Shown: positions 34,688-42,822 of the stretch, piece by piece
Layout: each line of letters opens with the position of its first letter
Numbering within the stretch: the stretch's first letter is position 1
NCBI GenBank assembly: GCA_015059715.1
Contig: SUZV01000010.1
Span: 41,621-105,620 of the forward strand
Direction: 5' to 3'
DNA length: 64,000 bases
Source: Rikenellaceae bacterium
GTDB lineage: Bacteria > Bacteroidota > Bacteroidia > Bacteroidales > Rikenellaceae
The notes under the pieces: generated by a model
The model's database searches: none
Seen by the model: only the letters and a program-made list of their open reading frames with translations
Told to the model about the DNA's origin: nothing
Position numbers and translations under genes: made by a program

Positions 34688-35551
34688 TTACGCCTCTGTA
34701 GGCTCTGTTACAGACTCTGGTTGAGGCTTCGTGTCGCCCTGTGGCTCGGCATACTTGTAGCAGGTGATACGTGCAGGACGTAGTATCCTGCCGTTGTCAA
34801 TATTTCTAAAGCCTCCGTAGAATATCTTGGCTACGCTGCGGTCCTTCTCGGGCTCTGCCGTAGGCTCTACGACCATCACCTGGTGGGTCTTGGCATCGAA
34901 TGGGTCGCCCACATTAGGCTCGAAGTACTCGACACCGAAGTCGTTGTACGTGCGGTCGCTAAGTGCGGTTATAGCACTCTTAAACTCGTGCATAAGGTTG
35001 GTGTATAGCTCGCCCATATCGGCATTGTTGTTGTCCAAAGAGTCGAAGTGCGAGTATGTCTCGTAGAAGCGGCGATGTAGCTCCATCAGTGCTACGAGGT
35101 ATGGCTGAGTAATCTTGGCGAAGAGGTCAGCCTTGTAACGCTCCAACTCCTTGTGCATCGCTCTGACGTTCTCGTCCTGCGTGTCGCGACGACCGACGAG
35201 CACCTTAATCTCTTCGTTCTGAGCCTTAAGCGCGTTGATAGCGGCTGTAAGCTCAGCTATGGGTGCGCTGTAATCTACTACCGTCACCTGAGGCTTAGGC
35301 TCCTCAGTAGGTTTACTCTCGGGCACAGGGGTCACCACAGGCTCTTCGGATGTAGGTGTATGGCCACCCTGAGCCTTGAGTGTCTCGATTTGCGCCTTGA
35401 GTGAGGCAATCTCCTTATTGCGCTCGTCAATCTCATGCTGCAATGCCTCGTAGTCCGACTTTATAGCCTCTAAAGCCTGCTCTACGGGTCTTTTCTCTCC
35501 ATCTTTATTACCGAAGAAAGTCATAATGTAGTGTATTAAATTTGTTTTCAT
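34688..35551 (-). CDS. GrpE-like nucleotide exchange factor, extended
   Basis: A 287-residue protein whose C-terminal half resembles GrpE. An N-terminal coiled coil (about 20-62; EALQHEIDERNKEIASLKAQ) and a Pro/Glu/Thr linker (65-95) precede a second coiled-coil/helical region (about 98-200; LFAKITQPYLVALMELHRRF) and a small beta domain (about 200-275). The beta domain contains FGVEYFEPNVGDPFDAKTHQ, matching the GrpE GxxFDPxxH signature. Standard GrpE is about 190 residues, so the duplicated coiled coil and linker are unusual. It probably serves the Hsp70-like protein encoded next. The ATG at 35551 is used, but ATG 35524 (MTFFGNKDGE) is equally plausible. Confidence 0.8.
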   Translation of the reverse strand: MKTNLIHYIMTFFGNKDGEKRPVEQALEAIKSDYEALQHEIDERNKEIASLKAQIETLKAQGGHTPTSEEPVVTPVPESKPTEEPKPQVTVVDYSAPIAELTAAINALKAQNEEIKVLVGRRDTQDENVRAMHKELERYKADLFAKITQPYLVALMELHRRFYETYSHFDSLDNNNADMGELYTNLMHEFKSAITALSDRTYNDFGVEYFEPNVGDPFDAKTHQVMVVEPTAEPEKDRSVAKIFYGGFRNIDNGRILRPARITCYKYAEPQGDTKPQPESVTEPTEA

Positions 35552-35925
35552 CGTAGCTTACCACTCACTTCTTACCAATCTAATATTGATGTGGCATCGG
35601 CTTTTACCTTGCTATAACACGCTTTGATTAGACTCTAAAGTTGTGAGTCTTAGGCTAGGTTAGCATAAAATCCGCATCGTAAACACAAATGTAGTGACTA
35701 TAATTTAAAACTCCAAATCTTTTGGCTATTTTTTTGATGAGTTTCGATGGGTTACTATGCGTTTCAGTGCAAAATATATTAACTCATAGGACCTCATAGG
35801 GACCCATTATCTCTATGATAGCTACGGACTCATTTTACTCCACTCCGCCCCCTCTGCCTTACAAACCGACTGTGGCCACCGTAGGACGAGCCTCGGTAGC
35901 CACAGCGGTTGGTATAAGTCGCAGA
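35552..35925. other. Intergenic region: promoter and terminator-family hairpins
   Basis: 374 bp between the GrpE-like gene and phosphofructokinase. It holds the GrpE-like promoter (35686-35717) and a tract at 35738-35830 with pieces of the same hairpin family seen at 4278 and 20591: GATGAGTTTCGATGGG, CTCATAGGGACCCATT, ATGATAGCTACGGACTCATT. No gene is seen. The latter probably ends the phosphofructokinase gene region or is a degenerate copy. Confidence 0.55.
35686..35717 (-). promoter_or_regulatory. Promoter of the GrpE-like/Hsp70-like genes
   Basis: Minus-strand TTTG (plus 35714-35717), 20-bp spacer, TACATTTG (plus 35686-35693): a full consensus match. Leader about 130 nt. Confidence 0.72.
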
Positions 35926-37158
35926 TTACCAGTTGAGAATCTTGCGGAAGTCGTAATCCTCGGGGTTGTCGAGGTATGCCTTGGCAGCCTCGTAGTCCTC
36001 AGGAGTGATGTAGTGCATAAGGTTGTCGATAACCTGGTGAATCTTATCGGCGTTGATATCCACCAAGCGTGGTGGTATCTTGCCAGTCTCGGGGTCCTGC
36101 AAATCCTTTAGGTAGAGGGGCGATACGTAACCCTCCTGGCTGATGTATACCATACACCCGGTCTTACCCTCCGAGAAGAGCTTGTATACACCCATACCGA
36201 GCTGCGAGCAGTACACAAGGTCGAAGGCGCAAGGTGTCTGGCAGCGCACCTCGTAGCCAATCTCTACGGGACGCGACTTAACCTTGATGCCGAGGGCCTT
36301 GCAACGCTTCTCAAGGAGCGTGTTAAACATCTCGGCCTTAGATACCTTACCAAGCTCGGGGTGGCCATGATCGTCATACGAGAACTGTATGCCCGACTTA
36401 AGAATCTCCTCCTCGTCAAGAGCGTGGAAGACACCCTCCGACACCATAGCTACGCCATAGTCCATATTCATAATCTTGCGCTTTACGATAGCCGAGACTA
36501 TGAGGCTGATAATCTTGTCGATGGTAATCTTTGTCTTGTTGAACATCTCGGGGATGATAATCATAGGGTAGTGGCATGCCGAGGCGATACCGAAGGCCAG
36601 ATGGCCTGCCGAGCGACCCATAGCTGCTACGACGAACCAGTTTGCCGAGGTGCGAGCGTCGTTGTATACCGCGCGACCTATTACCGAGCCAGCATTCTTT
36701 GCCGACTGGTAGCCGAAGGTTGGCATACCTGCGGGCAGGGGTAGGTCGTTATCAATGGTCTTAGGCACGTGGATATTGGCAATAGGGTACTGCTTGCGCT
36801 CCAAGAACTTGGCGATGCGGTTAGCTGTCGAGGCTGTGTCGTCGCCACCTACGGTAACCAGGAGCTTGATGTTATTCTCCTTGAAGAAGTCGAGGTTGAA
36901 GTTCTTCTCGAAGTCCTCCTCTGTAGGCTTGAAACGGCTCATCGTAAGGTACGAGCCACCCTGGTTGAAGATGTAGTCCACGCGGAACATATCGAGGTCC
37001 TCGTAGCGAGGGTTGGGGTTGAAGAGTCCCGAGTAGCCGTAGTGTAGGCCGATTACGCGGTATCCCTTAGCAAGGAAGGTCTTGGCAACAGAGCCAACAA
37101 CGGTGTTCATACCGGGAGCAGGACCTCCACCGGTGAGAATTGCAATAGCCTCTTTCAT
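35926..37158 (-). CDS. Phosphofructokinase, probably PPi-dependent
   Basis: A 410-residue PfkA-superfamily enzyme phosphorylating fructose 6-phosphate in glycolysis. Motifs: GGGPAPGMNTVVG at the start (the ATP enzyme has GGDAPGMN), VGGDDTAST at about 105 where ATP enzymes have GGDGS, substrate loop PKTIDNDLPLP, and MGRSAGHLAFG. Asp in GGDD instead of Gly-Asp-Gly is the usual mark of pyrophosphate-dependent PFK, so PPi use is inferred; this would also make the step reversible. Stands alone with a -7 element about 45 bp upstream. Confidence 0.88.
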   Translation of the reverse strand: MKEAIAILTGGGPAPGMNTVVGSVAKTFLAKGYRVIGLHYGYSGLFNPNPRYEDLDMFRVDYIFNQGGSYLTMSRFKPTEEDFEKNFNLDFFKENNIKLLVTVGGDDTASTANRIAKFLERKQYPIANIHVPKTIDNDLPLPAGMPTFGYQSAKNAGSVIGRAVYNDARTSANWFVVAAMGRSAGHLAFGIASACHYPMIIIPEMFNKTKITIDKIISLIVSAIVKRKIMNMDYGVAMVSEGVFHALDEEEILKSGIQFSYDDHGHPELGKVSKAEMFNTLLEKRCKALGIKVKSRPVEIGYEVRCQTPCAFDLVYCSQLGMGVYKLFSEGKTGCMVYISQEGYVSPLYLKDLQDPETGKIPPRLVDINADKIHQVIDNLMHYITPEDYEAAKAYLDNPEDYDFRKILNW

Positions 37159-37201
37159 AGTGTAATGTATTTAGTTATTAATGATTTGAAAATTCACTCC
37201 A

Positions 37202-37209
37202 CAAAGATA
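37202..37209 (-). promoter_or_regulatory. -7 element of the phosphofructokinase gene
   Basis: Minus-strand TATCTTTG, 43 bp upstream of the start codon; no clear -33 partner in the A/T-rich flank. Confidence 0.5.
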
Positions 37210-37308
37210 ATAAATATTTTTAAGAAATAAAGGTTTTTTTTCGAGATATTCTCCATTTACGAAAAAATATATATCTTTACATCAGCATAAACCGATAAAG
37301 GAGATATT

Positions 37309-37989
37309 ATGAGAGGGGTATTTGTGTCTATAGTGATGCTCTTTGCCATAGGTGTTGTGTCGGCACAGGAGCCTTTTAACGGCCTTATTACGCGCATGGA
37401 TGGCTCGGGAATACGCGCTACGGTACGTGTTAAGGGTAGTAGTAAGTGGACTAAGGCCGATGGTAAGGGGCGTTTTGGTCTTACCGATATCGAGGCTTGC
37501 GATACGCTCTGCCTGACCTATCGCCGCGATACCTTGGTGGTGGCGGTCGAGGGGCGCAAGAGCCTGCATATCGTCTGGGCCGAGGAGGGCGAGGTATATA
37601 GCAGCGTCAAGGAGTCTGAGGAGCTGGCCAATTTCGGTTATGGCTATGTTAAGCGTAGGGAGAGTGTCGACTACTCGTCGGGCATCTCGGGAGATAGGTT
37701 GCGCTCTGTGGGGTGCTCAAGCCTGCTCGATGCACTACTTATATGCTGCCCAAGTCTTAGGTACTACAATGGGGAGTTGTGCCTGCGCACGCAGAACTCT
37801 ATAAATAGCTCGTCGGCGGTGTTGATTCTCTGCGATGGTGTCGAGACGCGCCTTGAGTATATAAGTCTCTACGATGTTAAGTCTGTCGAGGTGATAAAGG
37901 GCCCTAATATGTATGGTTTTCGTGGCGTAAATGGCGTTGTTCTAATCTCTACGATGACCGCCGAGGATGCGCTAAGTCGTAAGCGATAG
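37309..37989 (+). CDS. Orphan TonB-plug-domain protein without barrel
   Basis: A 226-residue exported protein: signal peptide (about 1-20, GVVSAQ), a carboxypeptidase-regulatory-like beta domain (about 22-85), then a plug domain (about 105-220) ending DVKSVEVIKGPNMYGFRGVNGVVLISTM, the characteristic last strand of SusC/TonB receptor plugs. The barrel is absent and the stop codon is real, with no receptor gene following. Plug-only proteins could be periplasmic interactors of TonB or decayed receptors. Three Cys residues within the plug (LLDALLICCPSLRYY, GELCLRT) are unusual for this domain. A weak -7 element (TATCTTTA) sits near 37272. Confidence 0.75.
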   Translation: MRGVFVSIVMLFAIGVVSAQEPFNGLITRMDGSGIRATVRVKGSSKWTKADGKGRFGLTDIEACDTLCLTYRRDTLVVAVEGRKSLHIVWAEEGEVYSSVKESEELANFGYGYVKRRESVDYSSGISGDRLRSVGCSSLLDALLICCPSLRYYNGELCLRTQNSINSSSAVLILCDGVETRLEYISLYDVKSVEVIKGPNMYGFRGVNGVVLISTMTAEDALSRKR

Positions 37990-38000
37990 TGCTTGGTCCG

Positions 38001-38306
38001 TACTTTTTTCGTTCCCCACCGGAATTTACGTTGTTGTGTTTTGTTGTGATGCCCGACATCTTAATGTCTTATGGTCTTAACGTCTTAATGTCCTAAAAAA
38101 TAAAGACAATAAGACGATAGGACGATAAGACGATAGGACATTAAGATGGTTGCGGACAAGCATTTTCACTTTTTGCTACACTTTAGCAGCGTTAGCTGCG
38201 AACTACTCTTAAACAACCCTTTAGCAAGCTTTGTTTGCGACCTACCCTTTCAGCTTTAGCTGTCACCGCAAGGTGAAACTTTTTTCAATCCCCACCGGAA
38301 TTTACG
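38001..38306. repeat. Repeat cassette bounded by 29-bp direct repeats
   Basis: CTTTTTTC-nn-TCCCCACCGGAATTTACG occurs at about 38003-38030 and again at about 38279-38306, differing at two positions. CCCCACCGGAATTTACG is identical in both. Between them are the inverted linker GTTGTTGTG...GATGCCCGAC, an octamer hairpin (38050-38147) and the small-hairpin array AGCAGCGTTAGCTGC, GCAAGCTTTGTTTGC, CAGCTTTAGCTG, CACCGCAAGGTG (38182-38277). Confidence 0.85.
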
Positions 38307-38323
38307 ACTGAGCCGTTGTTATG

Positions 38324-38398
38324 TCGGGATACTGGGATTCGAACCCAGGACCTCCAACTCCCGAAGCTGGCGCGCTAACCGGACTGCGCTACATCCCG
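38324..38398 (-). tRNA. tRNA-Pro (CGG anticodon)
   Basis: Minus strand: acceptor CGGGATG pairs with TATCCCG plus discriminator A. D-arm AGCGCAGTCCGGTTAGCGC, anticodon stem-loop CCAGC-TTCGGGA-GTTGG giving CGG, T-arm CTGGG-TTCGAAT-CCCAG. 75 nt, CCA not encoded. Confidence 0.95.
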
Positions 38399-38407
38399 AA
38401 GTATCTA

Positions 38408-38475
38408 ACTACACTTCCAACTACAACAAAACTACACTTCCAACTACAACAAAACTACACTTCCAACTACAACAA
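38408..38475. repeat. Three 23-bp tandem repeats between the tRNA genes
   Basis: The unit ACTACACTTCCAACTACAAC plus AAA is present three times (38408, 38431, 38454; last copy slightly short). It separates the two tRNA-Pro genes. Confidence 0.9.
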
Positions 38476-38495
38476 GGGCCGTATTGCTACGGCCC
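38475..38495 (-). terminator. Hairpin downstream of tRNA-Pro (TGG)
   Basis: AGGGCCGTA pairs with TACGGCCCT, 15 bp from the mature tRNA 3' end; only a short T-tract (TTGTTG) follows on the minus strand. Confidence 0.55.
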
Positions 38496-38509
38496 TCTGA
38501 GTTGTTATG

Positions 38510-38584
38510 TCGGGATACCAGGATTCGAACCTGGGACCCCCTGCTCCCAAAGCAGGTGCGCTAACCGGACTGCGCTACATCCCG
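38510..38584 (-). tRNA. tRNA-Pro (TGG anticodon)
   Basis: Minus strand: acceptor CGGGATG/TATCCCG, discriminator A, D-arm identical to the neighbouring tRNA, anticodon stem-loop CCTGC-TTTGGGA-GCAGG giving TGG, T-arm CCAGG-TTCGAAT-CCTGG. 75 nt, no encoded CCA. Probably transcribed first in a two-tRNA unit. Confidence 0.95.
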
Positions 38585-38781
38585 ATTGTTTTATCAATTC
38601 GGGGGACAAAAGTATACAAAAAAAATTAAAGTGCAAAACTTTTCTCACTTTTTTTTCAAAAAATCGCAAAATTATACACTATACCTTATTATACTACTAT
38701 TGCGAAATGGGGCGCGCCTATCGGCTGTGGCATAGTTTGTGACCTGTGGCGGTATGTACAATCTTAAAATTTATGTTAGTT

Positions 38782-40191
38782 ATGACACAGACAAAACATT
38801 CAACCTCCTCGACAGCCGTCTATGGCTCTGAGGAGATGGTGCGCCCTGCGCCCACGATGACTATCCCCGAGGATATGACAACGCCCGAGATAGCATATCG
38901 TATGGTCAAAGATGAGACCTACGCACAGACACAACCAAGGCTCAACCTCGCCACCTTTGTCACCACCTATATGGATGAGTACGCCACAAAGTTGATGAAC
39001 GAGGCTATAGCGATGAACTTTATCGACCAGACGGAGTATCCACGTGTGGCGGTTATGGCGGCACGCTGCATCAATATCTTAGCCAATCTGTGGCATACGC
39101 CCGAGAGGGGCGATTCGAAGGCTGGTGCTACGGCTATAGGCTCTTCGGAGGCCTGTATGCTGGCAGGCGTGTCGCACTGGCTCAGGTGGCGCAAGCGTCG
39201 ACAGAAGGAGGGTAAGGATGCCACACGCCCCAACTTAGTGATATCTACAGGTATGCAGGTTGTGTGGGAGAAGTTTGCGCAGCTCTGGCAGGTGGAGCTT
39301 CGTCAGGTGCCTCTCACGCGCCAAAAGAGGACGCTCTCGGCCGAGGATGCTGTGGCTATGTGTGACGAGAATACTATATGCGTTGTTGCCATTGCGGGTG
39401 TCACGTGGACGGGCCTAAACGACGATGTAGAGGCGTTGGATAGGGTACTTGGGGAGTATAACGAGCGCACGGGTTACGATATTCCTATCCATGTCGATGC
39501 CGCCTCGGGAGGCTTTATACTCCCCTTTGTCAGTCCCGAGACGCGCTGGGACTTCCGCCTTAGGGGTGTAGCCTCGATATCTACCTCGGGACATAAGTTT
39601 GGCCTTGTATATCCTGGCTTAGGCTGGGTGGTATGGCGCGATAAGGCGTTGCTACCCGACGAGATGAGCTTCTCGGTGAACTACTTGGGTGCCGAGGTTA
39701 CGCAGGTAGGTCTAAACTTCTCGCGCCCCGCAGCACAGATATTGGGCCAGTACTACAACTTTATCCGCTTAGGGCGCGAGGGATATAGGCAGGTGCAGCA
39801 GAACTCTATGGAGATAGCTCGCTACTGTCATAAGCGCATCGGAGCTATGGAGTGCTTCGAGAACTACTCTGCGGATGTTGTCAATCCGCTGTTTGTGTGG
39901 TGCTTGAGCGATGAGTGGCAGAGGAGTGCTAAGTGGACGCTCTACGACTTGCAGTCGTCGTTGCAGCAGAGTGGCTGGATGGTGCCTGCCTATACGTTGC
40001 CTGCCTCAATTGAGGATATTGTTGTTATGCGTATTGTCGTGCGTCAGGGTATGTCGCGCGATATGGCCGATATGCTTCTTGGCGATATCGAGCGCAGTGT
40101 TAAGGAGCTTGATGCTCTGAAGTATCCCACCTCGTCGCGCCAGGCCTACGACGATAAGGCCAAGCAGCTCGGCAAGGTATTTACACATTAG
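38782..40191 (+). CDS. gadB: Glutamate decarboxylase
   Basis: PLP enzyme converting glutamate to GABA and CO2 and consuming a proton, which supports acid resistance. 469 residues from the ATG at 38782 (ATG 38773 is also in frame). Motifs: active-site region IGSSEACMLAGVSHWLRWR, HVDAASGGFILPF, PLP-lysine in STSGHKFGLVYPGLGW, and C-terminal FTH. It is close in length and layout to E. coli GadB (466). No GABA/glutamate antiporter or glutaminase is encoded next to it. A period-8 repeat hairpin and a terminator follow. Confidence 0.96.
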   Translation: MTQTKHSTSSTAVYGSEEMVRPAPTMTIPEDMTTPEIAYRMVKDETYAQTQPRLNLATFVTTYMDEYATKLMNEAIAMNFIDQTEYPRVAVMAARCINILANLWHTPERGDSKAGATAIGSSEACMLAGVSHWLRWRKRRQKEGKDATRPNLVISTGMQVVWEKFAQLWQVELRQVPLTRQKRTLSAEDAVAMCDENTICVVAIAGVTWTGLNDDVEALDRVLGEYNERTGYDIPIHVDAASGGFILPFVSPETRWDFRLRGVASISTSGHKFGLVYPGLGWVVWRDKALLPDEMSFSVNYLGAEVTQVGLNFSRPAAQILGQYYNFIRLGREGYRQVQQNSMEIARYCHKRIGAMECFENYSADVVNPLFVWCLSDEWQRSAKWTLYDLQSSLQQSGWMVPAYTLPASIEDIVVMRIVVRQGMSRDMADMLLGDIERSVKELDALKYPTSSRQAYDDKAKQLGKVFTH

Positions 40192-40198
40192 TCGTCAT

Positions 40199-40281
40199 CT
40201 TATCAGTTAAAATATTCTTAAAGTCTTAAAGTCCTAAGAAATAAAGACGATAAGACAATAAGACGATAGGACGATAAGATG
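40199..40281. repeat. Octamer-period hairpin after gadB
   Basis: CTTAAAGTCTTAAAGTCCTA, a short A/T-rich turn, then AGACGATA, AGACAATA, AGACGATA, GGACGATA octamers. Same family as 1663-1847. Confidence 0.85.
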
Positions 40282-40310
40282 GTTGCTGACAAGGGTGATA
40301 CACACAGAAT

Positions 40311-40338
40311 GAGGGTGGCTATTTTTTTAGCCACCCTC
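40311..40338. terminator. Bidirectional terminator gadB / surface lipoprotein
   Basis: GAGGGTGGCTA pairs with TAGCCACCCTC around an A/T loop, between convergent genes. Confidence 0.8.
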
Positions 40339-40360
40339 TATAAATGTATGTTAGTATGTA

Positions 40361-42523
40361 TTACTGAAGATAGGTAATTGTAGCAGACTGAATACCTATC
40401 TGATTTTTTGTGCTACTAAACCCAATTTTAACAGCGTTTGTACCCTCTGGTAGCTGTAAGCAACTTATTTCAAAATTGCTTGAAGTAATACCAGTCGTTG
40501 TGTAAGATTCGCCACTATCTGTGCTGTAATAGAGGGTTATCGTTTGTGTCTTAGTTGTCCATTGTTGGCATACAAATTTAGCAGATACCAATGTGGCACC
40601 ACTCTTAGCAACAAGTGTCACATCACTGCCCTTAGTAACGGGGATGTCTGTTATTGTACTACCCTGTTTATTTGCGCTTGAAAAACAAACGGTCGCTTCG
40701 TCATACTCTACGGTATGGCTTGAGTACGTGCTTCCCCATGTAGAAAAACCGTCAATCTGGGCAAAGTTATAGGTCACCTCCACTGGCACTGGCACTGGCT
40801 CTGGAGCGGCCTCAGTCGTAGCAGTTACCTCGGTAGCCTCCGATGGTGAGTTCTTGTCTGGGTCGGAAGGAGTAGCTACAATAGTGAATGTATACTCAGT
40901 CTCGTACTTGCCAGTGAATATGTATGTTGTCTCCTCGGTAGAAACAGGCTGCTCCTCTACGCCCGTAAGGGTGTATGACGCAGCTCCATCTACAGCCTCC
41001 CAGCTAAGGGTGACTACATTGCCCGCAACCTCGGCCGTAGCCTCTGGTTTTGCAAGTGTACTCTTTACAAGGGTCTCTCCCTCATACTCAAAACTTATGT
41101 TTTTATACTGAGGAGTCTCATCCTTAGGATTTGTTGTGTAGCAGAGGTCAATCTTTATGCTTACATCGCCAGAGTCAGCAACAGCCTCGGCCGTTAGAGT
41201 GCCGCTAACTACCGTAGCATCGACAGCCGCAGCACGTGTGGGGTCAACCTTAAGGCCCTCGACCGTAAAGGTGTTGGTCGTAAGCTTATCCTCTGTAGCT
41301 ACGAACTCCGCATTGTAGGCCTTGAGTGCATTAGTGGCAGGGTCTATAGCATCCTTTGGAAGGATTACGTAGAAGTCGTTAGCTCCATCGTTGACCTTAA
41401 ACTGGTAGTTGCTATTGGCGTTAAGCTCGCCAGTGCCCCAGTTGCCATTTGCGATAGTTACGGCCTGGTCATCGTGGTTGCGTACATACTCGCCACTGAA
41501 GTTGTCATTAATAGTGATGTTGATATCATTCTGGGTGGTGAGTAGGTTGCCTATGATGGTTGTCAGGTAGTTGCGCTGCAAGGGGATTTGGGTGTTGAAG
41601 TCGTGAGAGTTAACCTCGCGGCTATTTTGGTCCAAAACCTCGATTTTGAAGTTGACCTCCTGAGCACCTTTGGTCTCGTCAGCAGCAAGGATATAGTCGG
41701 TAAAGAGGGTCATATTATACGCCTCCTTGTCGTAACCCTCGCTATAAGGACTACTCTTGTCTATAGCATAGTCGTAGGTCTTGACACTCTCGCCCGATGC
41801 TACACCTGTAACGGCATCAAGGGTGGCAAAGAGCTTATGGTTGTAGAACTCGACCTTTACTCTGCTTGGTGTCGTGCCGATGTTTACCTCGTCGTAGTCG
41901 GTGGTGATAACGCGAATCTTACCGAATGGACGCTTTAGGGTGAGGCTCTCGTTGATACCATTGGTACCGACAAAAAGGTCTTTCTGGATAAAGTAGGCAT
42001 CGTAGCACTCGTCCATACCAACCTCATGCGTAGCACCGCTTGCTGCTATGCGAGCAATCGCCCTAAGGTTTGTAGTGCTGTAGTGAAGGTCGTCGTTTAC
42101 ATCGTCATCGGCCTTGGCACCCTCCGAAACGAAGTCGGCCCATACAACAAAACGGTATGTGCGGTTAGGCACAAGGCGTAGAGTGAAGGTCGTAGGTGTG
42201 TACTCGTTGAAAATCTGCACATCGCGCCTCTTTACGGGGGTGTCGAGGTTAACAAAGCCCTCGGTTGTGTCGTAGACCTCAAGGATATAACGAAGGTCAT
42301 ACTTTGTCCACTCGTCTTTGTTGCCCTGATTGAAGTTGTCTATAGCTCCAAGGCCGCTGTTCATTGCCGTCTCGCCAGAACGTGTGATGCCTAACTCGGG
42401 AACGCCCACACCGATAGTTACATCAATGGCATCCTTATCGTTGTGGTCGAAAGATGTGCTATCCTTCTGACAAGATAGGTTAATGCAAGCTAAAGCCATC
42501 ATAAAGAGGAGAAGCTTTTTCAT
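40361..42523 (-). CDS. Surface lipoprotein, DUF6562-like N-terminus plus Fn3
   Basis: A 720-residue lipoprotein (MALACINLSC, Cys18). The N-terminal domain (about 35-330) resembles fimbrillin-like DUF6562 domains: RLVPNRTYRFVVWADFV, KRPFGKIRVITTDYDEV. The same domain begins the 1168-residue lipoprotein at 55.9-59.4 kb. Next come a BACON/Ig-like segment (about 335-480), a fibronectin type III domain (about 485-570; PEATAEVAGNVVTLSWEAVDG), a Pro/Glu linker (EAAPEPVPVPVEV) and a C-terminal beta domain (about 585-720) rich in Thr and Ser. Likely anchored on the outer membrane, with a role in adhesion or binding. No catalytic residues seen. It has its own promoter and leader hairpin. Confidence 0.8.
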   Translation of the reverse strand: MKKLLLFMMALACINLSCQKDSTSFDHNDKDAIDVTIGVGVPELGITRSGETAMNSGLGAIDNFNQGNKDEWTKYDLRYILEVYDTTEGFVNLDTPVKRRDVQIFNEYTPTTFTLRLVPNRTYRFVVWADFVSEGAKADDDVNDDLHYSTTNLRAIARIAASGATHEVGMDECYDAYFIQKDLFVGTNGINESLTLKRPFGKIRVITTDYDEVNIGTTPSRVKVEFYNHKLFATLDAVTGVASGESVKTYDYAIDKSSPYSEGYDKEAYNMTLFTDYILAADETKGAQEVNFKIEVLDQNSREVNSHDFNTQIPLQRNYLTTIIGNLLTTQNDINITINDNFSGEYVRNHDDQAVTIANGNWGTGELNANSNYQFKVNDGANDFYVILPKDAIDPATNALKAYNAEFVATEDKLTTNTFTVEGLKVDPTRAAAVDATVVSGTLTAEAVADSGDVSIKIDLCYTTNPKDETPQYKNISFEYEGETLVKSTLAKPEATAEVAGNVVTLSWEAVDGAASYTLTGVEEQPVSTEETTYIFTGKYETEYTFTIVATPSDPDKNSPSEATEVTATTEAAPEPVPVPVEVTYNFAQIDGFSTWGSTYSSHTVEYDEATVCFSSANKQGSTITDIPVTKGSDVTLVAKSGATLVSAKFVCQQWTTKTQTITLYYSTDSGESYTTTGITSSNFEISCLQLPEGTNAVKIGFSSTKNQIGIQSATITYLQ

Positions 42524-42822
42524 AGTGCTAAATTATTTAATTGTTTTTTTTACTCTTTGTCCGTAATGTCTGCATTATCAATACCATACACTCAGCATTT
42601 ATGGTTTGCAGTGCAATAAATCTGCCATTTTGCCCTGGCTCTAATCCACACGCGCACAACGTGTGTGGCGAGCACTATGCGCACATTACGAAACAAAATT
42701 AGAAAAAAAAATGCCAACAACCAAGCGTTTTCGCAAGAAAGTGTGCAAGAAAGTGTGCGCGCATTGATAAAGTAGCACTCTTCGTGGGGTGTCGTGTGGT
42801 GGTAAGGGGGTGTAGAGGGTGG
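42524..42822. other. Leader and promoter region of the surface lipoprotein
   Basis: 299 bp. From the minus-strand promoter (42694-42724) a leader of about 165 nt contains a stem CCACACG/CGTGTGTGG (about 42650-42668). Beyond it GAAAGTGTGCAAGAAAGTGTG forms a short direct repeat (42738-42758). No gene seen. Confidence 0.6.
42694..42724 (-). promoter_or_regulatory. Promoter of the surface lipoprotein gene
   Basis: Minus-strand TAATTTTG (plus 42694-42701) with CTTG (plus 42722-42725), spacer 20 bp. Confidence 0.55.

Noticed and set aside
30662..35551. Phage-defence system
   Set aside because: No nuclease, NTPase effector or other defence domain is seen in these genes, so a defence role would be speculation.
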